Assembly: GCA_900771425.1 (NCBI GenBank)
Contig: CAAGNV010000081.1
Span: 1-64,000 of the forward strand
Direction of reading: 5' to 3'
Origin: Bacteroidaceae bacterium
GTDB lineage: Bacteria; Bacteroidota; Bacteroidia; Bacteroidales; Bacteroidaceae
DNA length: 64,000 nt
The notes under the pieces were generated by a model. That model saw only the letters and a list, made by a program, of their open reading frames with translations. It did not search any database and had not been told where the DNA came from. Of the stretch, positions 17,819-26,761 are shown piece after piece. The position numbers and the translations under genes are program-made. Positions within the stretch are counted from its first letter, which is position 1; every line of letters starts with the position of its first letter.

Positions 17819-18036
17819 CGAAAAAAATAGTGAAGGACAGGTCAGTGTCATCGAAAAATGCAATTTATCACATTACTTTTGATTCACATATACTCATTTT
17901 ATTATATTTGACGACATTATGACACCCATCTGATGCTTTTAAGTATATTTTCTTCTATATTATTTATTCCCTACCCTATGACATGAACAAACCGTCGTAA
18001 GACAACGTGATTCGTCTTAACATTATTACAGATAAA

Positions 18037-18121
18037 GTACTACCACGGCGGTGTAGTATTCTGCTGCGTCGCGGCAGTACACTACGCCGACGTGGCAGTA
18101 AACGGCACCGACGGTGCGGTA
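18037..18121. repeat. 21-bp tandem array (class C, GC-rich)
   Basis: GTA steps occur at 18037, 18056, 18077, 18098 and 18119, so the last three intervals are exactly 21 bp. Each unit has a GC-rich core with a small dyad, such as CACCGACGGTG. The array lies in the 629-bp gap between divergent glyA and the histidine kinase. The rest of that gap is AT-rich with no visible gene or kinase promoter. Confidence 0.8.
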
Positions 18122-18284
18122 AGTTGTCTTTTACATCTTAGCACTTATGTATTTGACAATGATGAAGAATGTACCAATAAACAGCGACTCATGCCGTGAG
18201 CATTTATTTTACGCTCCAAATACGTTCATTTAGTACAATAAAAGCATAAATCCTGCGTTATTATATTAAGAATGAAACTGAACA

Positions 18285-19457
18285 ATGAAATTCTTTGAAC
18301 AGATACGCAACATAAAACTCATATTGATTGTAGTCGCCATCGTGATTGCAATCCTGTCGCTCGTCACTTCCAACTTCCTCATTTCCGACCTGCAGAAGGA
18401 GGAGACCAACAAGATGGAAGTTTGGGCAGAAGCCATGCGTTCGTTCAACCAAGCCGACGAAAATACTGACCTCAACCTCGTCCTGAAGGTAATAAACGGC
18501 AATCATACCATCCCCGTTGTCGTAATTGACTCATACGGCAATGTTCAGGCATCGCGCAACCTCGGGCGGACATTCAAGGCCGACGAGGACTCCTTATATA
18601 TTATTAAAGACATGGCTACTGAGATGAAACGCTCGCACAAACCAATAATCATCAACCTTGAAGACTTCGACGAGCAGATTGAGGTATGTTATGATGAGTC
18701 ACTCATGCTGAAGCGTCTGACCATATATCCATATATCCAACTCGCTGTTGTCATCATATTCGTGGTCATTGCCCTCTTCGCATTGTTCTCGACAATGAAG
18801 GCAGAGCAAAACAAGGTATGGGTCGGTCTGTCGAAAGAGACGGCGCACCAACTCGGTACGCCGATATCGTCACTTATGGCGTGGACAGAAGTACTTCGTG
18901 ACACTTATCCCGATGATGAACTGTTGCCTGAGATGGAGAAGGACGTGCGACGGCTGCAACTCATAGCCGAGCGCTTCTCAAAGATTGGCTCCATACCTCA
19001 GCCGCAGGATGCGAGCGTCAAGGCAGTCATCAACCGTGTGGCAGAATATATGGACAGACGTACATCGTCGAAGGTCGTCATCACCACACACGCAAACAGT
19101 GAAGACATTCGTTTCAGCATGGTAGAATCGCTCTTCGAATGGGTTATAGAGAATCTTTGCAAGAATGCAGTCGATGCCATGAACGGCACAGGTCACATTG
19201 ACATAACGCTCGAACAGACAGCAAACGTCATTGCCATCGAAGTGAGCGACACGGGCAAAGGTATGCCAAAGTCAAACTTCAAGTCAGTATTCAAGCCCGG
19301 TTTCACCACCAAGCAACGAGGCTGGGGACTGGGACTTTCACTCGCAAAGCGAATAGTAGAAGAATATCATAAGGGACGCATATTCGTCAAGACGTCAGAA
19401 ATAGGCCGAGGCACCACGTTCCGCATCGAACTTCCTGTCAACGCCGTCGGACAATAA
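18285..19457 (+). CDS. Membrane sensor histidine kinase, orphan
   Basis: Two transmembrane helices (about 12-32 and 148-169) flank a small periplasmic sensor of about 115 residues. No HAMP domain is evident: the second helix leads straight to the H-box ETAHQLGTP with phospho-acceptor His188. The ATPase domain shows the N-box ENLCKNAVDAM, G1 DTGKGM and G2 GWGLGLSLAKRIVEEYH. No response regulator lies nearby, so the partner is elsewhere. The first ATG after the in-frame stop is used. Confidence 0.93.
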   Translation: MKFFEQIRNIKLILIVVAIVIAILSLVTSNFLISDLQKEETNKMEVWAEAMRSFNQADENTDLNLVLKVINGNHTIPVVVIDSYGNVQASRNLGRTFKADEDSLYIIKDMATEMKRSHKPIIINLEDFDEQIEVCYDESLMLKRLTIYPYIQLAVVIIFVVIALFALFSTMKAEQNKVWVGLSKETAHQLGTPISSLMAWTEVLRDTYPDDELLPEMEKDVRRLQLIAERFSKIGSIPQPQDASVKAVINRVAEYMDRRTSSKVVITTHANSEDIRFSMVESLFEWVIENLCKNAVDAMNGTGHIDITLEQTANVIAIEVSDTGKGMPKSNFKSVFKPGFTTKQRGWGLGLSLAKRIVEEYHKGRIFVKTSEIGRGTTFRIELPVNAVGQ

Positions 19458-19521
19458 CCATAAGAATACTCAAAGGCAAGGTACTTCAAACGTAAATAAA
19501 TCTTAAAATAATAAAAAATGT

Positions 19522-19552
19522 TTTGGTAATTTGACAAAAAGTTGTACCTTTG
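19522..19552 (+). promoter_or_regulatory. Promoter of ndk
   Basis: TTTG at 19522-19525, a 19-nt spacer, and TACCTTTG at 19545-19552 exactly match the Bacteroidetes -33/-7 consensus. A leader of about 75 nt follows before ndk. Confidence 0.85.
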
Positions 19553-19633
19553 CAACGTTTAGTGGAATTATACCCACGGACTAAGCGAAATAATTTTGTA
19601 GGACAATACACAACAACATAAGACAAAACATCA

Positions 19634-20095
19634 ATGGAGAAAACTCTCGTCATACTGAAGCCAAGTGCAGTACAGCGTCAACTTGTAGGCGAAGTAACAG
19701 CTCGTTTCGAGCGTAAGGGACTCAGGCTTTGTGGCATGAAAATGATGCAACTGACCGACGAATTACTCAATCGTCACTATTCTCATCTTGCCGGAAAACC
19801 ATTCTTCCAAAGAATAAAGAATTCAATGATGGCTGCACCAGTCATTTGTTGTTGCTATGAAGGAGTAGATGCAGTAGAGACAGTACGCGCCATGACCGGT
19901 AGTACGAACGGCCGAAAAGCTGCCCCTGGCACTATTCGTGGAGACTTCGGCATGAGTTTCCAGGAGAACATCATACACACCAGCGATTCTCCTGAGAACG
20001 CAGTCATAGAGATTTACCGTTTCTTCAAGCCGGAAGAGATCTTCGAATACAAGCTCGCTTCATTCCAGTTCCTCTATGCGAACGACGAATACTAA
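19634..20095 (+). CDS. ndk: Nucleoside diphosphate kinase
   Basis: Transfers the gamma-phosphate between nucleoside triphosphates and diphosphates through a phospho-His. The catalytic His115 lies in NIIHTSDS, preceded by GTIRGDFGMSF; the N-terminus EKTLVILKPSAVQRQ is typical. Length (153) is normal for the bacterial enzyme. It has its own strong promoter. The M23 peptidase gene begins 22 bp downstream, so the two may be cotranscribed. Confidence 0.97.
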   Translation: MEKTLVILKPSAVQRQLVGEVTARFERKGLRLCGMKMMQLTDELLNRHYSHLAGKPFFQRIKNSMMAAPVICCCYEGVDAVETVRAMTGSTNGRKAAPGTIRGDFGMSFQENIIHTSDSPENAVIEIYRFFKPEEIFEYKLASFQFLYANDEY

Positions 20096-20117
20096 GATTA
20101 ACCTAACCCAACAAATC

Positions 20118-21116
20118 ATGATACAAATCCTTAAAAACATACTGACAGTTGCGGTATTCAGCACAGTAACGATTGGTGCGTCGGCACAAGACCTGCTCGC
20201 CAATCATGCACCTGCTGACCACAAGTTGTCAGATCTGAAATCTATCAAGTTCAACAGCTCACCTAAATTCATTGACCTCAACAACCCTGCTTCGGACATT
20301 TACAGCACATGGGACGACAAGGCAATGTCAATCGCACCAGGCGTTCTTCCTCCAAACTTCAAGATTGACCTTCGCGGTTTTGCAATGCCAACACCAAGTC
20401 GTAAGATAACATCAAAGTACGGCTCACGTTGGGGACGCCAGCATCAGGGACTTGACGTCAAGGTCTATACAGGCGACACAATTTATGCAGCATTCGACGG
20501 AAAAGTACGAATGGTAAAGTATAACGCAAGCGGATACGGCTATTTCGTAGTCATCCGTCACCCTAACGGACTTGAGACACTCTATGGTCACCTCAGCAAG
20601 CAAATTGTAAAACAAAATCAGATTGTACACGCAGGACAGCCTATCGGACTTGGCGGAAGCACAGGACGCTCAACGGGCAGTCACCTTCATTTCGAGACAC
20701 GCATACTCGGTCAGGCAATCAATCCAGCACTCTTGTTCGACTTTGAACGCCAAGATGTAGTGGGCGATTTCTATGTCGTTAAGTCAGGTCAGATTCAGAA
20801 CAATCACAAGTCAGCACCAGCAAGTGCACTCGCTGTCAACACACAAGTCAATAGCGAAGAATTTGTTGTAGCAAAGAAAGCTCAGGAACATCAGGCAACA
20901 GCCAACCCAACACCTGCTCCTGCACCAGTAAAGAAAGAGCCTGCAAAGCATGAGGCACCAGCAAAGCAACAGGAAGCAACCTATACTGTTCAGGCAGGCG
21001 ACAACCTCTTCCGCATTGCTACAAACAATGGCTTGACACTGAACCAGCTGCTCACAATCAATGGGCTTAAGCAAAACAGTCTGATTAGCCCAGGCATGGT
21101 TCTAAAGTTGCAATAA
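20118..21116 (+). CDS. M23-family peptidase with C-terminal LysM domain
   Basis: A secreted zinc endopeptidase of the lysostaphin/LytM type that probably cuts peptidoglycan cross-links or activates amidases. After a signal peptide ending GASAQ, the M23 domain shows metal ligands His109 and Asp113 (RQHQGLDVK) and the HLHF pair at His189/His191. A Pro/Ala/Lys-rich linker (about 250-285) joins a single LysM domain (YTVQAGDNLFRIA to the end) that binds glycan. I start at the ATG at 20118; the longer frame overlaps ndk and spoils the signal peptide. Confidence 0.93.
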   Translation: MIQILKNILTVAVFSTVTIGASAQDLLANHAPADHKLSDLKSIKFNSSPKFIDLNNPASDIYSTWDDKAMSIAPGVLPPNFKIDLRGFAMPTPSRKITSKYGSRWGRQHQGLDVKVYTGDTIYAAFDGKVRMVKYNASGYGYFVVIRHPNGLETLYGHLSKQIVKQNQIVHAGQPIGLGGSTGRSTGSHLHFETRILGQAINPALLFDFERQDVVGDFYVVKSGQIQNNHKSAPASALAVNTQVNSEEFVVAKKAQEHQATANPTPAPAPVKKEPAKHEAPAKQQEATYTVQAGDNLFRIATNNGLTLNQLLTINGLKQNSLISPGMVLKLQ

Positions 21117-21136
21117 TACACAAACAATAAATACAC

Positions 21137-21169
21137 AAGGTCATGGCTTCGATGTCATGACCTTTTTTT
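21137..21169 (+). terminator. Rho-independent terminator after the M23 gene
   Basis: Perfect arms AAGGTCATG (21137-21145) and CATGACCTT (21156-21164), with TTTTTTT at 21163-21169. It lies about 20 nt past the stop codon. Confidence 0.92.
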
Positions 21170-21197
21170 GAACACATCAAAACAACTTGCCTATTAC

Positions 21198-21285
21198 ATC
21201 CATACATATTGGCAAAGTTGTCCATACAACATATCGATTACATCCTTATGTATTAGCAATATCATCCATATAATATCACCAAATT
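21198..21285. repeat. 22-bp tandem array (class A)
   Basis: ATCC/GTCC steps at 21198, 21220, 21242 and 21264, each exactly 22 bp apart, followed by ATAC, TTAT or ATAT. It lies between the M23 terminator and the antiporter start. Confidence 0.85.
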
Positions 21286-21289
21286 ACCT

Positions 21290-22594
21290 ATGAATATACC
21301 TGCAAAGAAAGGTTGGCTGGCACTCTCGCCTCTGATTGTGTTCCTCATTCTATACCTCGGCATCAGCCTTGTCACCCAAGACTTCTACAAAGTCCCCATA
21401 ACCGTAGCGTTCCTCATCAGTTCGATTTATGCCATTGCCATATCACACGGAAGTATTCAGCAACGCATCGAGACATTCTCCAAGGGCGCAAGCGATAGGA
21501 ACTTCATGCTCATGCTATGGATATTTCTCCTTGCCGGAGCATTCGCTTCATCAGCCAAGACCATGGGAGCGGTCGATAGTGCGGTGAACATTACCATTAC
21601 CCTCCTACCCCACTCCATGCTCCTTGCTGGAATCTTCCTTGCATCGTGTTTCATCTCGCTTGCCATCGGCACTTCGGTCGGAACCATTGCCGCGCTCACA
21701 CCTGTAGCGGTAGGCATTGCCACACAGACCGACATTTCCATGCCTATGACCATAGCCATCGTGGTTGGCGGTGCTTTCTTTGGCGACAACCTCTCTTTCA
21801 TAAGCGACACCACAATCGTTGCCACTCAGACGCAGCATTGTAAGATGAGCGACAAGTTCCGTGTCAATTCACGCATCGTAATACCTATCGCCATCGTGAT
21901 TCTTGCCGTTTACATCTACCTCGGCAAGGATGTCAAGGCCATAACGGACACTGGCGACATCAGTATCGTAAAGGTAATCCCATACTTGGCAGTCATCGTA
22001 ACGGCTGTGTTTGGCGTAAATGTACTAATTGCCTTGTTCATCGGAATACTGCTCACAGGCATCATCGGCTTTGCCACAGATTGCTACGATCTGTTTGGAT
22101 GGTTTACAAGTCTTGCCGATGGTATGATGGGCATGAGTGAACTCATCATCATGACACTCCTTGCCACAGGCATGCTGAGCATAATACGTGAAGAAGGCGG
22201 CATAGACTTTGTCATCTCAAACCTCACAAGACAAATAAAAGGCAAGCGAGGAGCAGAGTTCTGCATCGTTTCGCTTGCCTGTATCGTAAATATATGTACG
22301 GCGAACAACACCGTCACAATCATCACTGTCGGACCTATTGCCAAGGATATTGCCGGTCGCTTTGGCATTGACAACCGCAAGAGTGCGAGCTTGCTCGACA
22401 CCATTTCCTGCTTCACACAGGGTCTGATACCTTATGGTGCACAGGTACTTATTGCCACGAGTCTGGCCAACGAATGCATTGGAAGGACGGTCGTTTCGCC
22501 TGGTGGCATCGTGCCTTACCTCTTCTACCCTATGGCATTGGGTGTGGCCGTGGTGCTGTCCATTATCTTACGCTATCCGCGTAGGTACTCGTAA
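21290..22594 (+). CDS. Na+/H+ antiporter, NhaC family
   Basis: A 434-residue inner-membrane protein with about eleven hydrophobic helices. Segments typical of the NhaC branch are AIGTSVGTIAALTPVAVG, GGAFFGDNLSFISDTTI and the second-half partner CTANNTVTIITVGPIAKDI. It probably exchanges sodium (or another small ion) for protons, and could cooperate with the apparently sodium-type V-ATPase encoded at 32-40 kb (inference). No promoter is obvious; the 22-bp array reaches within 5 bp of the start codon. Confidence 0.9.
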   Translation: MNIPAKKGWLALSPLIVFLILYLGISLVTQDFYKVPITVAFLISSIYAIAISHGSIQQRIETFSKGASDRNFMLMLWIFLLAGAFASSAKTMGAVDSAVNITITLLPHSMLLAGIFLASCFISLAIGTSVGTIAALTPVAVGIATQTDISMPMTIAIVVGGAFFGDNLSFISDTTIVATQTQHCKMSDKFRVNSRIVIPIAIVILAVYIYLGKDVKAITDTGDISIVKVIPYLAVIVTAVFGVNVLIALFIGILLTGIIGFATDCYDLFGWFTSLADGMMGMSELIIMTLLATGMLSIIREEGGIDFVISNLTRQIKGKRGAEFCIVSLACIVNICTANNTVTIITVGPIAKDIAGRFGIDNRKSASLLDTISCFTQGLIPYGAQVLIATSLANECIGRTVVSPGGIVPYLFYPMALGVAVVLSIILRYPRRYS

Positions 22595-22605
22595 GTTTGT
22601 TTAGA

Positions 22606-22628
22606 AGTTAAGTACAGCCTACTTAACT
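22606..22628. terminator. Hairpin between convergent genes
   Basis: Perfect 9-bp arms AGTTAAGTA and TACTTAACT with a 5-nt loop, between the ends of the antiporter (plus) and flavodoxin (minus) genes. There is no long T-run, so termination activity is uncertain. Confidence 0.45.
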
Positions 22629-22656
22629 ACAGACTACTGTCCTCCTTATCTACTTA

Positions 22657-23496
22657 TCATCTTACCACCTGAGTGAACTCAGCCTTAGCACCAGCCGTGC
22701 TGTCCTGAACGATATAGATGGTTGAAGTCGATTCCGATCCGTCAGGACCTTGGCTCTTGGCAGTGTAGATATATTCCATACCGTCGCCGTTGGCACGTGA
22801 ACCGACTGTCACAGGAGTACCGAGTGGGAATTGGTAGTCAGAGCATGCTTCGTTGAATCGACTGACATCTTCATCCGTAACTTTTGCAGGTTCTGAGAAG
22901 TCTGCCAATGGTTCGATTTCGCCTTCGACATATCCACCCTCAATCAAGAAACGTGTGATTTCCTTTTCTACAGCACCGAGACGTGCATTGCGTACGCCAT
23001 AGCCTTCTATTACCTCAGCCTTTGGCAATGCAGCCTTCAGGTCGTTGGTGCTTGACTGCAAGCCACCGCTGCCGAATGTGCAGAACGACACGACCTTCTT
23101 GCCGGCAAAGTCTGACTCTTTCAGCAATGCCTCAACAGGCGGAGCGTATGTGCCGAACCATACTGGGAAGCCGAGGAACACGACATCGTAGTCGGCTATA
23201 TTTGACTTGAGAGGTTTCAGCGTTGGCAGTTCGCCTGCAGCCTTCTCCTTCTGACAGCGTTCGATGGTTTGCTGGAAATCGCCGTCATAAGGGTTCTCCA
23301 ATTCGATTGATTCAATATCAGCCCCCGTATGGCTTTGTATAGCCTCAGCAACGGTCTTCGTAGCACCTGTCTGTGAATAATAGAGCACAAGGGCTTTCGG
23401 AGTCTCCGATTCTTCTGTTTCTTTGTTTTGGCTTTGTGAAGCACATGCAGTCAGACCTAATGCAGCGACTGCCACTGCAAGCAATTTCTTTGTCAT
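22657..23496 (-). CDS. Flavodoxin-domain lipoprotein
   Basis: The N-terminus is a lipoprotein signal with lipobox LTAC and Cys18. Residues about 34-190 form a flavodoxin domain: FMN phosphate loop YYSQTGATKTVAEAI, then FLGFPVWFGTYAPPV and FCTFGSGGL. A C-terminal extension of about 80 residues is unlike flavodoxin and unassigned. An exported FMN electron carrier on a membrane surface is unusual; substrate and partner are unknown. It follows a flavin reductase-like gene by 23 bp, a plausible redox pair. Confidence 0.85.
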   Translation of the reverse strand: MTKKLLAVAVAALGLTACASQSQNKETEESETPKALVLYYSQTGATKTVAEAIQSHTGADIESIELENPYDGDFQQTIERCQKEKAAGELPTLKPLKSNIADYDVVFLGFPVWFGTYAPPVEALLKESDFAGKKVVSFCTFGSGGLQSSTNDLKAALPKAEVIEGYGVRNARLGAVEKEITRFLIEGGYVEGEIEPLADFSEPAKVTDEDVSRFNEACSDYQFPLGTPVTVGSRANGDGMEYIYTAKSQGPDGSESTSTIYIVQDSTAGAKAEFTQVVR

Positions 23497-23519
23497 GATA
23501 GTTATTGTTTTGTGGGTTA

Positions 23520-24032
23520 TTATTCCGTATAAACATTTTCAATCTCGACCACATAGACCGTGTGGAGGCTTCCGCCCGGACGGTCGTTGTACCAGCGTTC
23601 GAGTACCGACTTGTCAATGAAGTTGTCTGCTGACATCTCCGTCTTGAAGAGTTTACGGCAGTCCAAAGTCATGCGAGCCTGGACAAAAGTCATTGTACCC
23701 GACTCGGTTGCAACAGGTGTAAGTCCTGTCTCCTTGACCTTGTCGATGTCACGTCCCGATTTACTGCCGCATATCTGCAATGCCTTGCGGTAATCGCTTG
23801 AATAGAACGAAAGCGTCAGACGGTCGTTCTTCTCGATGAAGTCGTGTGTATAGCGCTCCGGACGTATGAAGATGAATGCCACCGACTTGTTCCACAACCA
23901 GCCGATACCTCCCCATGAAGCAGTCATCGTGTTGAAACTGTTTTCGTCACCGGCAGTGACAAGCATCCATTCTTTGCCTATCAGCGTAAAGGCATCCTCA
24001 CTGCCCAATACGCTAAGATTTTGCTTATTCAT
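23520..24032 (-). CDS. Flavin reductase-like FMN-binding split-barrel protein
   Basis: A 170-residue cytoplasmic protein with the flavin reductase/FMN-binding split-barrel pattern: NTMTASWGGIGWLWNKSVAFIFIRPERYT near the start, then LTLSFYSSDYRKALQICGSKSGRD. It lacks a signal peptide, unlike its flavodoxin neighbour. It could reduce free FMN or act on a small substrate. It is the first gene of the pair; no clear promoter box was seen upstream. Confidence 0.85.
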   Translation of the reverse strand: MNKQNLSVLGSEDAFTLIGKEWMLVTAGDENSFNTMTASWGGIGWLWNKSVAFIFIRPERYTHDFIEKNDRLTLSFYSSDYRKALQICGSKSGRDIDKVKETGLTPVATESGTMTFVQARMTLDCRKLFKTEMSADNFIDKSVLERWYNDRPGGSLHTVYVVEIENVYTE

Positions 24033-24102
24033 AAATTAAAAAAACAATTTAGAACATTAAAAAACTATCATAGTTCCAGCAATTCCTTAAACTGTTAACC
24101 TT

Positions 24103-24414
24103 TTACCCCTTATACTCGTAGTCGAGGCAAGTGCGGACAGCGGTGTAAGGACGTACCTTTCCGTCAGCCACAGCCACATGCTCAGGGTGAACGGCATAGC
24201 CCTTCAATGCCTCAGGACTCTCAAGAACGCAGTCGAGCATCACATCGGCATTCGAAGAATCCAAGCGTCCGTCGATGTTCACGACCACTTCCAACAATCC
24301 CGGCACCTTGCCTACAAGTCCTTCTAACCCAGCCTTTATGCCAGCCTTAACAGTCTCTTTCTCCTCGGCGGTCAGTTCGTCGCGGAGTTTCCAAAGTATC
24401 ACATGTCTTACCAT
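24103..24414 (-). CDS. Dabb-domain (stress-responsive A/B barrel) protein
   Basis: A 103-residue ferredoxin-fold protein starting VRHVILWKLRDELTAEEKE, typical of the Dabb family, with the conserved YAVHPEHVAV segment. Dabb proteins form dimeric barrels; bacterial members mostly have no assigned reaction. A promoter box lies 30-37 nt upstream of the ATG. It may be read on into the flavin reductase gene, 70 bp downstream. Confidence 0.88.
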   Translation of the reverse strand: MVRHVILWKLRDELTAEEKETVKAGIKAGLEGLVGKVPGLLEVVVNIDGRLDSSNADVMLDCVLESPEALKGYAVHPEHVAVADGKVRPYTAVRTCLDYEYKG

Positions 24415-24443
24415 AACAATATTTGTTTGTTAATATTTGCTTG

Positions 24444-24451
24444 CAAAGTTA
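24444..24451 (-). promoter_or_regulatory. -7 box for the Dabb gene
   Basis: The minus strand reads TAACTTTG, matching TAnnTTTG. An ATTG lies 16 nt further upstream, shorter than the usual 19. Confidence 0.55.
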
Positions 24452-24517
24452 AGAAAAATACTTGATACAATAAGTGCTAATGAGTAAAAAGACTATGAAA
24501 CGTACAGAGTTTCTTTA

Positions 24518-24605
24518 CCGAAGCAGTGGGTTTTCGACTCCGAAGCAGTGGGTTTTCAGTAGCGAACGTACACTGCTTCTGCCACGAAGATACAGACGTT
24601 CCTGC
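24518..24605. repeat. 22-bp tandem array (class B)
   Basis: CCGAAG-type steps at 24518, 24540, 24562 (GCGAAC) and 24584 (ACGAAG), all 22 bp apart. The first two units are nearly identical (CCGAAGCAGTGGGTTTTC); the others are diverged. The stretch 24606-24760 beyond it is AT-rich, with nothing I recognise. Confidence 0.75.
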
Positions 24606-24756
24606 CAAAACATACGGTAGTTTCGTCACAAGTTGTCACTAAGCCGAAATGTAACAGAAACTTACGTATATTCTATTGACATCATTAATCTTTGCCCTTT
24701 ACACAATGTCAATCTTTACTTTTCAGAAAGTCTCACAATAAAAATGAAGCATACTG

Positions 24757-24803
24757 CAAAAATAAAATGTGTTAAACTGTTAAATAATTAACGGTTTAAC
24801 ACA
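24757..24803 (-). terminator. Terminator of tRNA-Leu
   Basis: 16-nt arms at 24768-24783 and 24788-24803 pair at 15 of 16 positions around a 4-nt loop. On the minus strand they are followed by TTTTATTTTTG. It begins 9 nt past the tRNA 3' end. Confidence 0.85.
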
Positions 24804-24811
24804 ATAATCAG

Positions 24812-24893
24812 TGCGCGTGACAGGACTCGAACCTGCAAGCCTCGCAGCACCAGATCCTAAGTCTGGCGTGTCTACCAATTTCACCACACGCGC
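24812..24893 (-). tRNA. tRNA-Leu (anticodon UAG)
   Basis: 82 nt on the minus strand with 7-bp acceptor stem GCGCGTG/CACGCGC and discriminator A. The anticodon stem is CCAGA/TCTGG around loop CTTAGGA, giving anticodon TAG, which reads CUN codons. A long type II variable arm (GGTGCTGCGAGGCTTGC) and the T-loop GGTTCGAGTCC are as expected for leucine. CCA is not encoded. Confidence 0.97.
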
Positions 24894-24917
24894 ATGGTGC
24901 GTCTGCATTTGCGAATG

Positions 24918-24925
24918 CAAAGGTA
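24918..24925 (-). promoter_or_regulatory. -7 box for tRNA-Leu
   Basis: The minus strand reads TACCTTTG, 25 nt upstream of the mature tRNA 5' end. Confidence 0.65.
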
Positions 24926-25030
24926 GGAAATTATTATGAATTACTAATTACGATTTACGAATTATTTTATCTTAAATAGTAGTTTTTAGCGTTGCTGTGC
25001 AAAAATATGTTATTCTGAACATTTCATCTT

Positions 25031-26758
25031 TCATGAATTATACTTCTGCAGCACATCGGCATTTATGTTATGTACATAGTTGGAGTGACGTGCAATTTCG
25101 CTCTCGGCATGATTGAAGAAGACAGTAAGACTCTTTTCGAAGAGTTCTGGGCAACGCATCGTGTCAATCAACAGGAGTTGGCACATAATGGCATAGGCTG
25201 TCATTTCATAGAGTTTGCGACCACAGAAGTCGAGCACTTCCTGATTTTCCTGTGTCTTTACGTATTCAATGCACTCATCTAACGATTGCTTGATTTGGTA
25301 AAGGCGATCGGTAAACTTAGTCAAGTCATCCATTTGGCTTTGCTCTGACAACCGTTTGATTTCCTCCATTTGTTCGTTTATGACGTTGAGATACGTGCCA
25401 TTTGTGATGTAGCGCAATGCTGCAACGACCTGAAGTTGCGTAGTACCCTCGTAGATACTGGTGATACGTGCGTCACGATAGAGACGCTGGCACTTGTATT
25501 CCTGCATGTAACCACTGCCACCGTGTATTTGGATGCAGTCGTACGAACTTTGGTTACAAAATTCCGAATTAATACCCTTTGCCAATGGTGTAAATGCGTC
25601 GGCAAGGCGTTGGAACTTTTTCATCTCCTGTCGTTCTTCGGACGTAAGTGGGCGTTCGCGCTGTATATCTTCCAACGCTTTATATATATCCACATATCGT
25701 GCACACTGATAGAGAAGGCTGCGACCGGCATCGAGGCGTGCCTTAATGGTTGCCACCATGTCATAGACTGCGGGGAAGTTGATAATCTCGCGGCCGTACT
25801 GTCGGCGTGAGTTGGCATAGGCAACTGCTTCTTCGTATGCTGCCTGTTGTATTCCTACTGACTGGACTGCAATGCCAAGCCTTGCTCCGTTCATGAGTGA
25901 CATGACGTATCGTATGAGTCCAAGTTTGCGGTCACCGCACAATTCTGCCTTTGCATTCTTGAATGTGAGTTCGCACGTAGGACTTCCGTGTATACCGAGT
26001 TTGTTCTCAATGCGACGTACATCTACCCCACCGTTATGCTTGTCGTATATGAACATGGAGAGTCCGCGTCCGTCGCGAGTACCTTCCTCGCTGCGTGCAA
26101 GGACAAGGTGGATGTCGCTGTCGCCGTTTGTGATGAATCGCTTCACTCCGTTCAGTCGCCAGCAGTTGCATTCCTCGTCATAGGTGGCACGGAGCATGAC
26201 GGACTGGAGGTCACTGCCTGCATCGGGTTCTGTCAAATCCATCGACATGGTCTCTCCTGCACATACGCGAGGTATATATCGCTGTCGTTGGTCTTCTGTT
26301 CCGAAGCAATATAGAGTCTCGATACAGTCTTGAAGGCTCCACACATTCTCAAATCCAGCATCGCCTGCACTGACAATATCGTTTATTGCGGTATATACCA
26401 CGACTGGCAATGAAAGTCCTCCGTAACGGCGTGGCATGGTGATACCGTTCAGCCCTGCCTTGTTTACGGCATCTAAGTTTTCGTATGTCTTTGCCGCATA
26501 GCGCACCCGTCCGTTTTCGCAGTGAGTTCCTTCGGCATCGACGCTCTCGGCATTTGGTGCTATGATGTTGGCATTTATGTCGCCAACGACTTCAAGGACT
26601 TTCTCATACGTATCCATCGCATCGTCGAAGTCAACGGGTGCATAATCGTACTTACCTGCATCTGCAAATCCCTTCTCCTTCAGTTCGACTATGTGCTGCA
26701 TCATGTCATTGTGCAGATGAAACTGTATCTCCTTTATGTCTATATATGAGTTTGCCAT
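25031..26758 (-). CDS. Acyl-CoA dehydrogenase
   Basis: FAD enzyme that makes the alpha,beta-double bond in an acyl-CoA and passes electrons to ETF. Visible motifs are DLTEPDAGSD, GVKRFITNGDSD, ANSRRQYGREI and the catalytic base Glu437 in ARITSIYEGTTQLQV. At 575 residues it is longer than the classical 380-residue type, with an extra C-terminal helical region (about 460-575). etfA ends 3 bp upstream and etfB precedes that, so the operon is etfB-etfA-acd. In an anaerobe this may act in butyrate-type or amino-acid metabolism (inference). Confidence 0.93.
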   Translation of the reverse strand: MANSYIDIKEIQFHLHNDMMQHIVELKEKGFADAGKYDYAPVDFDDAMDTYEKVLEVVGDINANIIAPNAESVDAEGTHCENGRVRYAAKTYENLDAVNKAGLNGITMPRRYGGLSLPVVVYTAINDIVSAGDAGFENVWSLQDCIETLYCFGTEDQRQRYIPRVCAGETMSMDLTEPDAGSDLQSVMLRATYDEECNCWRLNGVKRFITNGDSDIHLVLARSEEGTRDGRGLSMFIYDKHNGGVDVRRIENKLGIHGSPTCELTFKNAKAELCGDRKLGLIRYVMSLMNGARLGIAVQSVGIQQAAYEEAVAYANSRRQYGREIINFPAVYDMVATIKARLDAGRSLLYQCARYVDIYKALEDIQRERPLTSEERQEMKKFQRLADAFTPLAKGINSEFCNQSSYDCIQIHGGSGYMQEYKCQRLYRDARITSIYEGTTQLQVVAALRYITNGTYLNVINEQMEEIKRLSEQSQMDDLTKFTDRLYQIKQSLDECIEYVKTQENQEVLDFCGRKLYEMTAYAIMCQLLLIDTMRCPELFEKSLTVFFNHAESEIARHSNYVHNINADVLQKYNS

Positions 26759-26761
26759 AGT

